DNA of 64,000 nucleotides from an uncultured Dyadobacter sp. (GCF_946482605.1 NZ_CAMLSE010000001.1:186001-250000), one strand, 5' to 3'. Counted from the stretch's first letter, positions 50,465 to 59,980 are shown. Made by a program: numbers and translations. Notes: generated from the letters alone by a model not told the origin.

Positions 50465-52705
50465 TTAATGGGTTTGCGCAATTTTGATTTTCTGCAATAT
50501 TTTGATTTCGTCGATCGAGATCGTGCTGATCAGTTCGAATAATCCGTTAATGGTTTTAAGATCGGACAGCATTTTCCGGGCCGGCGACTGATCGGCCTTT
50601 TCAATGCCCAGTTCCTTAATTTCTTTTTTTCGCTGGGCCAGAAGCTCCACCAGCCGCTGGTTTTGCGGCAACGATTCCCGGACGATTTCCAGGCTGTTGC
50701 TCGTCTTGCCGTCGATTACGTCCATAGCCGCCTGCAACTGACGGTCGATCTGTCGAATCATCATTTCAAATTCAACTGAAAACTCGGAGTACTCGAGTGT
50801 CTGCGCGTAGGTGGAAAGCGATGCGATGTAGGAGGTCAGCATGTGGCTCGTCGCTACAAACTGATGGTACTCCTCCATGTTCAGCTGCTGCCGCTTTGGC
50901 TCGGAAAGCATTTTCTGGAAGTTGTCGGAAAGATTGGCCATGGCGATGATGGCATCTTTTCGGAGTACTTTCAATTCATTGATATCCAGCTGTTTTCCTG
51001 CAAATTTGGCGGCAACGATGTCAAAATATTTTCGATTGGCATTCAATGCCTCTTTCATGTACTGTTTAATCTGCGAATGCTCCCATACGGGCAACACATA
51101 GGACGAGATTATGTAGGCGATCACCGAGCCGATTACCGTATCGACCACACGGTCCTGCAATACCGCGGTCACGTGCTGTGGGCTCAGAAAATCGAAAGAC
51201 AGTATTACATACAATGTAATGCTGGTAGAGGCAACGAAATAGTTGATCTTTAAAAAACTGTAAGCCAATATCATCGCTACCATCATCAGAATAAACAGCA
51301 CCGTACGGTCATCGATGAGGTACAAGAATAGGAAACCTGTGATGACACCGAGAATGGTCCCTCCAATCCGGTGAATGTTGCGTTGCTTGGTGATGCTGAA
51401 TGCTGGTTTCAGAATAACGGCAATCGTGAGCAATATCCAGTAACCGTGTCCGACGTCGAAGAATAATGAGGCGGTATAACCCGCAAGCAGACCCAGTGTT
51501 ACCCGTACCGCGTGCCGGAAATGGCTGGATTTCAGCGAAAGGTTATCCAGCAGAATGCGGGGGTGGTAGTCCTGCTTCGGAGTGAAATCGTCCGCTTCGA
51601 CGGTTACCTGGTAATCGGTGCTGGCGTCGGCTTCATACCTGGTCGCCCGGTGCAGCTTCTTGACACGTTCGGTGACGTCCTGTAGACTGTTCAGGATTTG
51701 GCGGAGCATGATGAAATCTTCCATATTGTCATGGTTCATCTTGTGTTCGCGCATACGTTCGAATGCCCGCTGGCATTTGTTAAAAGCTTCGTCGAGGTCG
51801 TGTTTGGGGTGGGAAGCAAAGCCGCTTTGGACCGCGAGGCCGATCTGCTGGATTTCGGCTGCAAGCCAGGTAATGTAGGTCCCGAAAAGCCTCAGTACTT
51901 TGGTATGATCGAAGGCCCGGTGGAGGTTAGCGTAGTTTTGCTGGGAATTCAGGATCCTTTCAAAGAGATCGATGCTGTCGAGAAACATCAGCATCAGGAT
52001 ACGGCTTTTGATGGTGGATTCAGTGACGATCTCACGGGTACGGAAAAGGATTTCGCGTAGGTTCTCGTGGTTTTCGCGCAGGATGACCTGCTGGTGCACC
52101 ATGCGATTGAACAACTCGTCGTAGTCCGGTTTGGCAAAATAATAATCCGCTTTGATGTAAAGCAATTTCCCCAGCTCCACAAAATTTTCTCCCAGTAATT
52201 GCTGAATCAGCTTGTAAGGAAGGAGTTTTTGAAGAATCATAAAGAGGATGAAATACCATACTCCACCCGCCGAGAAGATAGCCGCCGTGCGCAGCACCAT
52301 ATCGCCGCTCAGGTGGTCATCAATGTTAAATACAAAAACGAGCAGGGAAATCAAACCAATGCTGTTCACGCGGTTGCCGTAAACACCCACCAGCGAGAAA
52401 AACATTCCGAATACGATGATTTCGATAAATATGACAAAATGAAAATGCCGGAGATACCCCGTGATGCACGCGACCACAAAACAGGTGGCGATCGCGACTA
52501 GCAATGCATTCTGCCTTCTGTGATAGGGGCCGGGATTATCGGTTCCGCCGATGAGTAATGTACCGAGCGGAAACGCAATCATCTCACTTAGAATGCCATA
52601 GTGCTGAAAAATAAGGCTAGGGATAATCGTACCCAGGGTTAAACGGACACCGGTTGACAGGTAATGGCTGGAAATAAATTTTTTGAATTCGTCGAGGTAA
52701 TTCAT
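50465..52705 (-). CDS. FUSC-family inner-membrane protein (YccS/YhfK-like)
   Basis: The 746-residue protein has two groups of membrane helices (about 18-165 and 405-530), each followed by a long soluble helical region. 'YLSTGVRLTLGTIIPSLIF' and 'RVTLGLLAGYTASLFFDVG' begin the paired halves; 'GYWILLTIAVILKPAFSITK' and 'RIGGTILGVITGFLFLYLID' are the FUSC consensus. The family includes fusaric-acid and aromatic-acid exporters, but many members have no known substrate. It is divergent from an HPP-family gene with 247 bases between. Confidence 0.9.
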   Translation of the reverse strand: MNYLDEFKKFISSHYLSTGVRLTLGTIIPSLIFQHYGILSEMIAFPLGTLLIGGTDNPGPYHRRQNALLVAIATCFVVACITGYLRHFHFVIFIEIIVFGMFFSLVGVYGNRVNSIGLISLLVFVFNIDDHLSGDMVLRTAAIFSAGGVWYFILFMILQKLLPYKLIQQLLGENFVELGKLLYIKADYYFAKPDYDELFNRMVHQQVILRENHENLREILFRTREIVTESTIKSRILMLMFLDSIDLFERILNSQQNYANLHRAFDHTKVLRLFGTYITWLAAEIQQIGLAVQSGFASHPKHDLDEAFNKCQRAFERMREHKMNHDNMEDFIMLRQILNSLQDVTERVKKLHRATRYEADASTDYQVTVEADDFTPKQDYHPRILLDNLSLKSSHFRHAVRVTLGLLAGYTASLFFDVGHGYWILLTIAVILKPAFSITKQRNIHRIGGTILGVITGFLFLYLIDDRTVLFILMMVAMILAYSFLKINYFVASTSITLYVILSFDFLSPQHVTAVLQDRVVDTVIGSVIAYIISSYVLPVWEHSQIKQYMKEALNANRKYFDIVAAKFAGKQLDINELKVLRKDAIIAMANLSDNFQKMLSEPKRQQLNMEEYHQFVATSHMLTSYIASLSTYAQTLEYSEFSVEFEMMIRQIDRQLQAAMDVIDGKTSNSLEIVRESLPQNQRLVELLAQRKKEIKELGIEKADQSPARKMLSDLKTINGLFELISTISIDEIKILQKIKIAQTH

Positions 52706-52826
52706 GCAGGCAGATCAACGGTGCTATTGCAATACTACTATTTTTAATTTCGCAACCCAACAAAAGGTGTACCAAAATTTGATGCCGGTGTTGGGCACAG
52801 ATCGATCTGGCCTGGGCCCTTTTTTG

Positions 52827-52834
52827 TATATTTG
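52827..52834 (+). promoter_or_regulatory. -7 box TATATTTG ahead of the HPP gene
   Basis: Exact TAnnTTTG match, about 119 bases before the HPP start; the -33 region has only TCTG. The long leader has no convincing ORF of its own. Confidence 0.35.
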
Positions 52835-52952
52835 GGAGGGAATAGGAGATGCCGACAGCAGAAAGTTGAGAATGCTTTCTACATTTTACGAACCATTGGC
52901 ATCCCGTTATAGTTCTATTTTCAATGCGACTTGAACCAAAAGTTTTGATATT

Positions 52953-53543
52953 TTGAGAAAAAGGATCAAACGTAATGCCAGATTGGTCCGTTACGTAGTT
53001 TACAAGGAAACGCTCATCGATTTTAAGGACCATTTCTGGACCTTCCTGGGATCGTTCCTCGGAATAGGGCTCATTGGTCTGCTCAACGACCAAAAATTCA
53101 CGGACGCCGATCATTTGTTTTTAATAGGATCCTTCGGGGCGTCGTCGGTGCTTATCTACGGCATCGTCAACAGTCCGCTTGCGCAGCCGCGGAACCTCAT
53201 CGGCGGGCATCTGGTGTGCGCGCTGGTAGGAGTGACTGTTCACAAAATTATCCCGGACCAGATGTGGCTGTCGTCCGCATTCGCGGTTTCGGTTTCGATT
53301 GTACTGATGCAGGTGACCAAAACACTGCACCCACCCGGTGGTGCGACGGCATTGATCGCCAATATCGGGTCGGAAAAGATCAAAGCGCTAGGTTATATGT
53401 ATGTTGTGAGCCCGGTGTTGAGCGGTGTGATGATCCTGCTCTTTGTAGCGGTGATGGTCAACCGGTTTGCAGCGCATCGCAAATATCCTGCCAACAAAAA
53501 TTGGTACCGGGTTTGGGAGCGAAAGTATTTTACCAGGGTATAA
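52953..53543 (+). CDS. HPP-family integral membrane protein
   Basis: The start is a TTG at 52953 (196 residues); no ATG lies nearby in frame. Four to five membrane helices and the signature 'KTLHPPGGATALIANIG' define the HPP family, together with 'LFLIGSFGASSVLIYGI' and 'PLAQPRNLIGGHLVCALVGV'. Some homologues transport nitrite into plastids; bacterial roles are open. Divergent from FUSC, it ends at a bidirectional terminator shared with ferritin. Confidence 0.88.
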   Translation: MRKRIKRNARLVRYVVYKETLIDFKDHFWTFLGSFLGIGLIGLLNDQKFTDADHLFLIGSFGASSVLIYGIVNSPLAQPRNLIGGHLVCALVGVTVHKIIPDQMWLSSAFAVSVSIVLMQVTKTLHPPGGATALIANIGSEKIKALGYMYVVSPVLSGVMILLFVAVMVNRFAAHRKYPANKNWYRVWERKYFTRV

Positions 53544-53545
53544 AA

Positions 53546-53576
53546 GCAAAATAGCTGCACGAGGCAGCTATTTTGC
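53546..53576. terminator. Bidirectional terminator between HPP and ferritin genes
   Basis: GCAAAATAGCTGC (53546-53558) and GCAGCTATTTTGC (53564-53576) pair perfectly over 13 bp with a 5-base loop, in the 50-base gap between two convergent stops. The A/T ends serve as T-run in either direction. Confidence 0.8.
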
Positions 53577-53593
53577 AGGATAAGAAACTAATA

Positions 53594-54118
53594 TTATTCG
53601 TCGTGGCCGATTTTCGCGATCGCTTTATCGATCACATACAGGCCGGTACCATCCTCACCAATGACGTCAAACAACTCGATCGCGCGGCGTGCATTGTCTT
53701 CTTCTTCGATCTGCTCGTTCACAAACCATTGCAGGAAGTTCTCGGTCGCGTAATCTTCTTCCTTGCGGCTTTGGGTAATGATGCGGTTGATAGATTGCGT
53801 TACTGCGATTTCGCTTTGCAGTGCGGTTTCAAATACACTTCTGAAAGTAGGATACTCCTGCTTTACACCTGAAACTTCGGGAGAGATCGCTGTTCCGCCA
53901 ACGGTCATCAGGTAGTTGAAGATTTTCAGCATGTGCCCGCGCTCTTCGTCCGACTGTTTAAGGAAGTAGGTTGCGCTGTGTTTGAAACCGTTACGGTCGC
54001 ACCACGAAGCCATCGCCAGATATTTGGCAGAAGCCTCGGCTTCCATCTTCACCTGGTTGTTTAAAAGTATCTCTATCTCCTCTTTGAGGGAAGTACGTTG
54101 TCTGAGTAAGTCTTTCAT
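53594..54118 (-). CDS. ftnA: Bacterial non-haem ferritin
   Basis: From the ATG at 54118 ('MKDLLRQRTSLKEEIEILL') there are 174 residues, the normal FtnA length; the frame to 54154 adds 12 unlikely residues. 'LNNQVKMEAEASAKYLAMASW' (given in part: EAEASAKYLAMASW), 'SDEERGHMLKIFNYL' and 'FLQWFVNEQIEEEDNARRAI' provide the four-helix bundle and the ferroxidase Glu/His ligands. It oxidises Fe(II) and stores it as a mineral core inside a 24-mer in the cytoplasm. The DUF6686-like gene lies 111 bases upstream on the same strand. Confidence 0.95.
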   Translation of the reverse strand: MKDLLRQRTSLKEEIEILLNNQVKMEAEASAKYLAMASWCDRNGFKHSATYFLKQSDEERGHMLKIFNYLMTVGGTAISPEVSGVKQEYPTFRSVFETALQSEIAVTQSINRIITQSRKEEDYATENFLQWFVNEQIEEEDNARRAIELFDVIGEDGTGLYVIDKAIAKIGHDE

Positions 54119-54229
54119 GATTTTGCTTGTTTTTACGTGTATTAGTAAGTGCAAATATCATGCGAAAGTTCAGCATTCCAAATCGTTTTAGAAATTTGGA
54201 ACCGGTCTAATATAGTCTGTATGAGTAAT

Positions 54230-54640
54230 TTAGACTAATTCTTGTTCAGTAAACAGAATTTGATGGAGCATTGAATTCAGCTCTATTGCGAAGTGAGTGC
54301 CGTTGACAAGTTCCCGCAACTGGATCACCTCACAGAGCGTCATTTTGTGGTGGAGGTTGAGGCGGGGAGCTTCAACAAACTCATAGTCAGACTCATCGGA
54401 CAGGTCGAAAATCTTGCTGTGGATATCGATGCCGTTGATGAACCGACGGAAATTCAGGAAATCGTGGATTTTAAAAGAAGCTTGTATTTCGCCAAAATGA
54501 AGAACAATCCGGGAGGTTAGATCACACTGTACGCAGAAGCCTTTGGCGGTACTAAACAATTCATTCTGGGTATTCACTGACGGCAAAGAATTTGAATCGT
54601 GGAAATTGTTACACAAAGATAGATTCAAACTTTTTGACAC
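54230..54640 (-). CDS. DUF6686-like small protein
   Basis: The 136-residue protein has 'STAKGFCVQCDLTSRIVLHFG' as its best-conserved part (here: GFCVQCDLTSRIVLHFG), a short Cys-x-x-Cys near residues 36-39, and 'FLNFRRFIN'. I recall this pattern from DUF6686, a Bacteroidota family often near ferritin or metal genes, but the recall is not firm. The rest is charged and soluble. It is upstream of and in the same direction as ferritin, so iron-linked function is possible. The gene is not much like the opposite-strand ORF at 54293, which I reject. Confidence 0.7.
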   Translation of the reverse strand: MSKSLNLSLCNNFHDSNSLPSVNTQNELFSTAKGFCVQCDLTSRIVLHFGEIQASFKIHDFLNFRRFINGIDIHSKIFDLSDESDYEFVEAPRLNLHHKMTLCEVIQLRELVNGTHFAIELNSMLHQILFTEQELV

Positions 54641-54662
54641 GCAAGTTTATTTGTAAGCAATC

Positions 54663-54702
54663 TAATTAAATGCCGCGAGATTTAGCAGGCGGCATTTAAT
54701 TA
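54663..54702 (-). terminator. Terminator of glnS
   Basis: TAATTAAATGCCGC (54663-54676) and GCGGCATTTAATTA (54689-54702) form a perfect 14-bp stem with a 12-base loop, 16 bases after the glnS stop. Confidence 0.85.
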
Positions 54703-54717
54703 ATGCTCTTCAGCTGA

Positions 54718-56388
54718 TCAGTTGCCGGCTTTCGCCCAGTTGTCACGCAATGTCGCGGTGCGGTTGAAAACCGGTTTTTCAGGTGTGCTGTCTGGATCTT
54801 TGGCAAAATACCCCTTGCGCAGGAATTGGAACGATTCTCCTTCCTTTGCTTCGAGCAGCGCCGGTTCCGCATGGCCGGTGATGATGTGCAATGAGTCGCG
54901 ATTGAGATATTCCTTGAAGTCACCGTCTTCTGAAGAAACGTCTTCGACTGAGAACAGGCGATCGTACAGGCGGATTTCTACTTCCACACCGTGCGCGGCT
55001 GATACCCAATGCAGGGTTCCCTTTACGTTGATGCCTGTGGTGTCCTGGCCGCTCTTGCTGTTTTCAATGTAAGTACAGCGCACTTCGGTGATTTCACCAT
55101 TTTCGTCCTTAACAAAGTCGTCGCACTGAATGATGTAGGCTCCCTTCAAGCGGACCATTTTACCGGGTGCAAGACGGAAGTATTTCTTCGATGGAATCTC
55201 CATGAAATCTTCTTTCTCGATGAACAGCTCCCTGGTGAAAGGAATTTCACGTACGCCCGCTGCAACATCTTCCGGGTTGTTTTCGCTGTGGCACATTTCA
55301 GTAATGCCGTCCGGGAAGTTGGTAATCACCACCTTTAATGGATCCAGTACTACCATCCTCCGCAATGCTTTCTTGTTCAGATCCTCCCGCACGCAGAATT
55401 CGAGCAGGCCCACGTCGACCATATTCTCGCGTTTCGCAATGCCGATCCGCTCGCAGAAGTCCCGAATACTTTCGGGCGTGTAGCCTCTTCTCCGCATTCC
55501 GCTGATCGTCGGCATACGGGGGTCGTCCCACCCGTTTACGTGTCCTTCCTGAACCAATTGGAGCAGCTTGCGCTTGCTGGTGACAGTATAATTGAGGTTG
55601 CGGCGCGCAAATTCGTATTGATGAGAGGTATAAATACCCAGTTTTTCAATCAGCCAGTCGTACAATTCGCGATGCGGTGCGAATTCGAGCGTACAAATGG
55701 AATGCGTTACGGTTTCAATGGCATCGCTCTGCCCGTGTGCGAAGTCGTACATCGGGTAAATGCACCATTTGTCACCCGTGCGGTGGTGGTGCGCATGCTT
55801 GATCCGGTACAGGATCGGGTCGCGCATGAGCATATTGATGTGCGCCATATCGATTCTGGCGCGCAATGTGCGACTGCCGTCGGGGAATGCGCCATTCTTC
55901 ATTTGTTCGAAAAGTGCAAGATTTTCCTCCACGGTGCGATCACGGTAGGGACTGTCTTTGCCCGGTTCGGTGGGTGTTCCTTTCAGCGCAGCGATCTCTT
56001 CGGAAGTAGAATCGTCCACATAAGCCAGTCCTTCGTTGATCAGCTTGATCGCGTAGCCGTAAAGGGTATCGAAATAGTCGGAAGCGTAATGCTCGTTCTC
56101 CCATTCAAAACCCATCCAGCGAATGTCATTCTTGATATTTTCAACATATTCGGTGTCTTCCGTCACCGGGTTGGTATCGTCAAATCGCAGATTGGTATAA
56201 CCCGGAAACCTCTTGGTAAGACCGAAATTCAGGCATATACTGGTAGCATGCCCAATGTGCAGATAACCATTGGGTTCGGGTGGAAAGCGTGTGATAATCC
56301 GGGTATATTTTCCTGATTGCAGATCAGCGTCAATAATCTCCTCGATAAAATTCAGGCTTTTCTCTTCTTTTTTCTCTTCCGTAATCAT
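54718..56388 (-). CDS. glnS: Glutaminyl-tRNA synthetase
   Basis: The frame reaches 56415, but an exact promoter box lies at 56413-56420, so the ATG at 56388 ('MITEEKKEEKSLNFIEEII') is the start (556 residues, normal for GlnS). 'PPEPNGYLHIGHATSICLNF' holds the class I HIGH motif; 'DDTNPVTEDTEYV' and the KMSKS-like 'TVTSKRKLLQLV' follow, and the C-terminal anticodon-binding beta-barrels contain 'YIIQCDDFVKDENGEI' and 'GTLHWVSAAHGVEVEIRLYD'. It loads glutamine on tRNA(Gln) directly. A housekeeping gene; it is divergent from truA. Confidence 0.97.
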   Translation of the reverse strand: MITEEKKEEKSLNFIEEIIDADLQSGKYTRIITRFPPEPNGYLHIGHATSICLNFGLTKRFPGYTNLRFDDTNPVTEDTEYVENIKNDIRWMGFEWENEHYASDYFDTLYGYAIKLINEGLAYVDDSTSEEIAALKGTPTEPGKDSPYRDRTVEENLALFEQMKNGAFPDGSRTLRARIDMAHINMLMRDPILYRIKHAHHHRTGDKWCIYPMYDFAHGQSDAIETVTHSICTLEFAPHRELYDWLIEKLGIYTSHQYEFARRNLNYTVTSKRKLLQLVQEGHVNGWDDPRMPTISGMRRRGYTPESIRDFCERIGIAKRENMVDVGLLEFCVREDLNKKALRRMVVLDPLKVVITNFPDGITEMCHSENNPEDVAAGVREIPFTRELFIEKEDFMEIPSKKYFRLAPGKMVRLKGAYIIQCDDFVKDENGEITEVRCTYIENSKSGQDTTGINVKGTLHWVSAAHGVEVEIRLYDRLFSVEDVSSEDGDFKEYLNRDSLHIITGHAEPALLEAKEGESFQFLRKGYFAKDPDSTPEKPVFNRTATLRDNWAKAGN

Positions 56389-56412
56389 ACTAAAATGAAA
56401 TTTTCCAATTCT

Positions 56413-56420
56413 CAAAGTTA
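56413..56420 (-). promoter_or_regulatory. -7 box TAACTTTG of glnS
   Basis: Exact TAnnTTTG on the minus strand, with ATTG (near TTTG) 21 bases upstream (56445-56442). It gives a leader of about 18 bases and settles the glnS start. Confidence 0.55.
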
Positions 56421-56481
56421 ACCTTCTTCCGGCAAATTCCGCAATCGGCCTGCCTAAATCGTAAATCCCGGCGCTTTGGCT

Positions 56482-56489
56482 TATTTTTG
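56482..56489 (+). promoter_or_regulatory. -7-like box TATTTTTG at the truA start
   Basis: Exact TAnnTTTG match ending 4 bases before the ATG at 56494. If used, the truA message would be leaderless; no -33 box supports it, so it may be chance. Confidence 0.3.
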
Positions 56490-56493
56490 CAGA

Positions 56494-57240
56494 ATGCGTT
56501 ATTTTCTAGAATTCAGTTACCGCGGTACAGCCTATAATGGTTGGCAAAAACAGAACAATGCATTGGGCATTCAGCAAGTGCTGGAAGAAGCGCTTGCCAA
56601 AGCATTAAGAATGCCGGTCGAACTGACCGGGAGCAGCCGCACGGATACCGGGGTTCATGCGGAACAGCAATTCGCACACTTTGATTTACCCCTCGTCATC
56701 GACAACCCCGATCTGATGGCTTATAAAGTGAATGCGCTGATTCCGAGGGATGTGGCCGTCCGCAGGTTTATCCCGGTGGCCGATGATGTTCATTCGCGTT
56801 TCGCCGCGACGCACAGGAAATACGAATACAGGATCATCCGTCATAAAAACCCTTTTCTGAGTGATCTGGCACATCAGCTCAGAGGGGAACTCGATGTGGA
56901 TGGTATGAACCGGGCTGCCGCGCTGTTGCTGGTGCACAACGATTTTGAGAGTTTCAGCAAGATCCACACCAATGTCAACAACTTTCGTTGCAGCATTGTG
57001 CAGGCCGAATGGATCGATTCAGGCGAGACGCTTGTATTCCACGTCAAGGCGAACCGGTTTTTGAGGGGAATGGTGAGAGCGCTGGTAGGGACCATGCTGG
57101 AAGTAGGACGAGGTAAGCTGACGGTAGAAGATTTTGAACAAATCATTCTGTCGAGAAACAGACAAAGCGCCGGAGCGCAGGCCCCGGCGGCAGGTTTGTT
57201 TTTAGTAGAAGTCGGCTATCCGGAGCATCTTTTTTCATAA
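56494..57240 (+). CDS. truA: tRNA pseudouridine synthase A
   Basis: The frame is open from a TTG at 56476; the ATG at 56494 gives 248 residues starting 'MRYFLEFSYRGTAYNGWQ', as in known TruA. Catalytic Asp51 is in 'GSSRTDTGVHAEQQFAHF', and 'FRCSIVQAEW' and 'NRFLRGMVRALVGTMLEVGRG' (given in part) are family motifs. TruA makes pseudouridine at positions 38-40 of tRNA anticodon arms. Divergent from glnS, so two tRNA-related genes share one 105-base control region. Confidence 0.97.
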   Translation: MRYFLEFSYRGTAYNGWQKQNNALGIQQVLEEALAKALRMPVELTGSSRTDTGVHAEQQFAHFDLPLVIDNPDLMAYKVNALIPRDVAVRRFIPVADDVHSRFAATHRKYEYRIIRHKNPFLSDLAHQLRGELDVDGMNRAAALLLVHNDFESFSKIHTNVNNFRCSIVQAEWIDSGETLVFHVKANRFLRGMVRALVGTMLEVGRGKLTVEDFEQIILSRNRQSAGAQAPAAGLFLVEVGYPEHLFS

Positions 57241-57255
57241 CCCGGACCGGACCGA

Positions 57256-58848
57256 TCAAATACCGGCTTGGGTCGGTACATTGTTGACAAGCCTGAGAAT
57301 GCCCAGCGGATTGCCGTTTTTCAGTTCTTCGGGTAACAGGGCGTCGGGCCAATTCTGGTAAGACTGTGGTCGCACAAAACGCAAAATTGAATGCCTGCCT
57401 ACCGATGTGAATTTGGAGTCGGCTGTGGCGGGAAACGGCCCGCCATGGTGAATCGAAGGGCATACCTCGACACCGGTCGGTACACCGTTCATGATAAAAC
57501 GCCCTGCAATCCTGGCCAACTGACGCGCGATGGCCGGATATGCACCGACTTCCGCTTCTTCCGCCATGAGCGTCGCGGTGAGCTGTCCTTTTAAATGCGA
57601 AATGGCTTCTGAAAGCTCTTCGGTGCCATCGCAGACGATCAGAAGGGAGAATGGACCGAATACCTCTTCGTGTAGCTTCGGGTTACTGATAAAATGTTTT
57701 CCGGATACCATGGCGATGGAAGCCTCCGCCTGGTTTTTACCGTCGCCGGGACGGTGCGAAATAGCCAGGGACGAAACTTCGGGCTGCTCCAATGCTTCTC
57801 CGCGTAGTTTATAATAGTTTTTACAAATCCCCGCGGTCAGCATCGTTGCGGACGCCGTGTTTTGTATATCCTCCTTGTAAGCATCCCTGAATGCCTCGAA
57901 ACCCTCCGATTGTGTTACGAAAACCAGTCCTGGATTAGTACAGAATTGGCCTGCGCCCAGGCCAACCGAAGCTGCAAGGGTTTGACCCAATTCCGAAGCA
58001 TGATTTTTCAGATATTGCGGCAGAACCACGATCGGATTGACGCTGCCCATTTCAGCATAAACAGGAATTGGTTCGTCTCGTTCTTGCGCCAGCCGGTACA
58101 AGGCCATTCCGCCTTTGTACGACCCGGTGAACCCTACCGCTTTACTAGCCGGATGTCTGACCAAGGCCGTCCCGACCTCGAAACCATCATCGTAGAGCAT
58201 TGAAAATGTACCGTCGGGCATCCCTGTGCGCACAGCCGCGCGCACCACTGCCTGGGCAGTCAGATCACTCACGCCGGGGTGTGCGGCATGTGCTTTGACG
58301 ATGACCGGGTTTCCGGCCGCCAGTGCGGGTGCGGTGTCAACGCCGGCGACAGAATAGGCAAACGGGAAGTTGCTCGAACCGAAAACAATGACGGGGCCGA
58401 TAGGAACCAGCATTTTCCGAATGTCGGGTTTGGGGACCGGTGCCCGGTCAGGTTGGGCGGTGTCGATCGAAGCCTCTATCCAGGATCCTTCCCGGAGTAG
58501 GTCTGCAAACTGCATAAGCTGATTGATCGTCCGGGCCCGTTCCCCCTGTAACCGGGCTAGCGGTAGCCCTGTTTCGAAATTCGCCCTTTGGAGAAGCTGG
58601 TCACCCAATGCAAGTATTTCTTCCGTGATCGCGACCAGGAAATCTGCACGTCGGGCGGCCGGGACGCTCGAATAGCTGTCAAAAGCGCTTTCAGCGAGTT
58701 GCATGGTGCGCTCTACTTCTTCGGCGGTTGCACTGTAAAAATCTTCCGCCAGGAATGTGTCTGTCGCGGGGGCATAGGCTTTCAATTTCCGGTTTCCCTC
58801 GGCAGAAAGTGAGTATCCTATATAGTTCTTTCCTTGAATGGATGTCAT
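57256..58848 (-). CDS. 2-oxoglutarate-semialdehyde-type aldehyde dehydrogenase (NADP-dependent)
   Basis: The ATG at 58848 ('MTSIQGKNYIGYSLSAEGNR') gives 530 residues; the frame to 58914 adds unlikely sequence. 'FGSSNFPFAYSVAGVDTAPALAAGNPV' (part: SSNFPFAYSVAGVDTA), 'GFTGSYKGGMALYRLA', 'YAEMGSVNPIVVLP' and the catalytic 'GAGQFCTNPG' are those of the alpha-ketoglutarate semialdehyde dehydrogenase group used in pentose, glucarate and hydroxyproline breakdown. The pathway partners are not in the window. It converges on truA with 15 bases between, and lies after the moxR gene on the same strand. Confidence 0.88.
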   Translation of the reverse strand: MTSIQGKNYIGYSLSAEGNRKLKAYAPATDTFLAEDFYSATAEEVERTMQLAESAFDSYSSVPAARRADFLVAITEEILALGDQLLQRANFETGLPLARLQGERARTINQLMQFADLLREGSWIEASIDTAQPDRAPVPKPDIRKMLVPIGPVIVFGSSNFPFAYSVAGVDTAPALAAGNPVIVKAHAAHPGVSDLTAQAVVRAAVRTGMPDGTFSMLYDDGFEVGTALVRHPASKAVGFTGSYKGGMALYRLAQERDEPIPVYAEMGSVNPIVVLPQYLKNHASELGQTLAASVGLGAGQFCTNPGLVFVTQSEGFEAFRDAYKEDIQNTASATMLTAGICKNYYKLRGEALEQPEVSSLAISHRPGDGKNQAEASIAMVSGKHFISNPKLHEEVFGPFSLLIVCDGTEELSEAISHLKGQLTATLMAEEAEVGAYPAIARQLARIAGRFIMNGVPTGVEVCPSIHHGGPFPATADSKFTSVGRHSILRFVRPQSYQNWPDALLPEELKNGNPLGILRLVNNVPTQAGI

Positions 58849-58961
58849 GGGTTGTGAAGCGGATTGATGATGGGTATAAAAAAGAAAAGTTTGTGCCATC
58901 CGGAGACCACACAAACTTATAAATGCTGTATTTGCAAAACCTACTGTCTCCGGAACGCCGG

Positions 58962-59924
58962 TCAGACCAGCCTGCCGATAATATCATCCACTGAAATGCC
59001 TTCGGCCTCTGCTTTGAAATTCCGGATAATGCGGTGGCGTAATACCGGCAATGCGACGGCCTTCACATCCTCGATATCGGGAGAGTATTTGCCGGATAGC
59101 AATGCATTGCATTTCGCCGCCAGGATCAAGGCTTGCGATGCACGCGGCCCGGCGCCCCATTCCAGGTAATCATTGGTATCCTTCACCGCCAATCCGCCGG
59201 AGGGCCGCGTTTTATGGACGAGCTTAACGGCGTATTCGATCACATGGTCGGTTACGGGGACACGGCGCACCAGGTGTTGAAAATCGGTGATCTCCTCGGC
59301 GCTGATTACCTTTTTAACCTCATAGCGGTTGTCGGTAGTGGTACTCTTTACGATATTGACTTCCTCCGCATACGATGGGTAGTCGAGCTGGATCATAAAC
59401 ATAAACCGGTCGAGCTGTGCTTCGGGCAGGGGATAGGTGCCTTCCTGCTCGATCGGGTTTTGAGTGGCCAGTACAAAGAATGGCCTGTCCAGAGAATGTT
59501 TTGCACCGGCAATGGTCACCGAATATTCCTGCATCGCTTCGAGCAACGCCGACTGGGTTTTGGGAGGTGTCCGGTTGATCTCGTCCGCCAGGATAATGTT
59601 GGCGAATATGGGGCCTTTAATGAATTTGAAGTTACGGTTCTGATCCAGGGTTTCGGAGCCCAGGATATCGGAAGGCATCAGGTCGGGTGTAAACTGTATC
59701 CGGTTGAAATCGAGGTCAAGGGAGGAGGCGATCGTTTGAATGAGTAGCGTCTTGGCGAGACCCGGAACGCCTACCAGCAGGCAGTGCCCCTGGCAAAAAA
59801 TAGCGGTGAGCAGCCTTTTCACTACATCATCCTGTCCGATGATCACATTCCCGATTTCACTACGGATTTTATCATAAGCTACTTTCATAGCTTCGGCAGC
59901 CTCTACGTCCGATGAATACTTCAC
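58962..59924 (-). CDS. MoxR-family AAA+ ATPase
   Basis: The start is a GTG at 59924 (320 residues); the ATG at 59888 would remove 12 residues. Walker A is 'GVPGLAKT' (52-59), Walker B 'IILADEINR' (Asp112-Glu113), and 'TQNPIEQEGTYPLPEAQLDRF' (part: NPIEQEGTYPLPEAQ) is the MoxR signature. MoxR ATPases act as chaperones for metal insertion or assembly of partner proteins, most often with DUF58 and von Willebrand factor A genes beside them. None follows here: the next gene is a dehydrogenase, and two foldases precede it at 56 bases, suggesting an envelope folding role. Confidence 0.93.
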   Translation of the reverse strand: MKYSSDVEAAEAMKVAYDKIRSEIGNVIIGQDDVVKRLLTAIFCQGHCLLVGVPGLAKTLLIQTIASSLDLDFNRIQFTPDLMPSDILGSETLDQNRNFKFIKGPIFANIILADEINRTPPKTQSALLEAMQEYSVTIAGAKHSLDRPFFVLATQNPIEQEGTYPLPEAQLDRFMFMIQLDYPSYAEEVNIVKSTTTDNRYEVKKVISAEEITDFQHLVRRVPVTDHVIEYAVKLVHKTRPSGGLAVKDTNDYLEWGAGPRASQALILAAKCNALLSGKYSPDIEDVKAVALPVLRHRIIRNFKAEAEGISVDDIIGRLV

Positions 59925-59980
59925 GTTATGTTTGGATTAGATTTTCAACTCGTTTAAAGCAAGACTGTCGTCCGTGAACG

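Noticed and set aside
52704..52934. 76-codon plus-strand frame between FUSC and HPP genes
   Set aside because: It starts before the candidate promoter box and has no conserved look.
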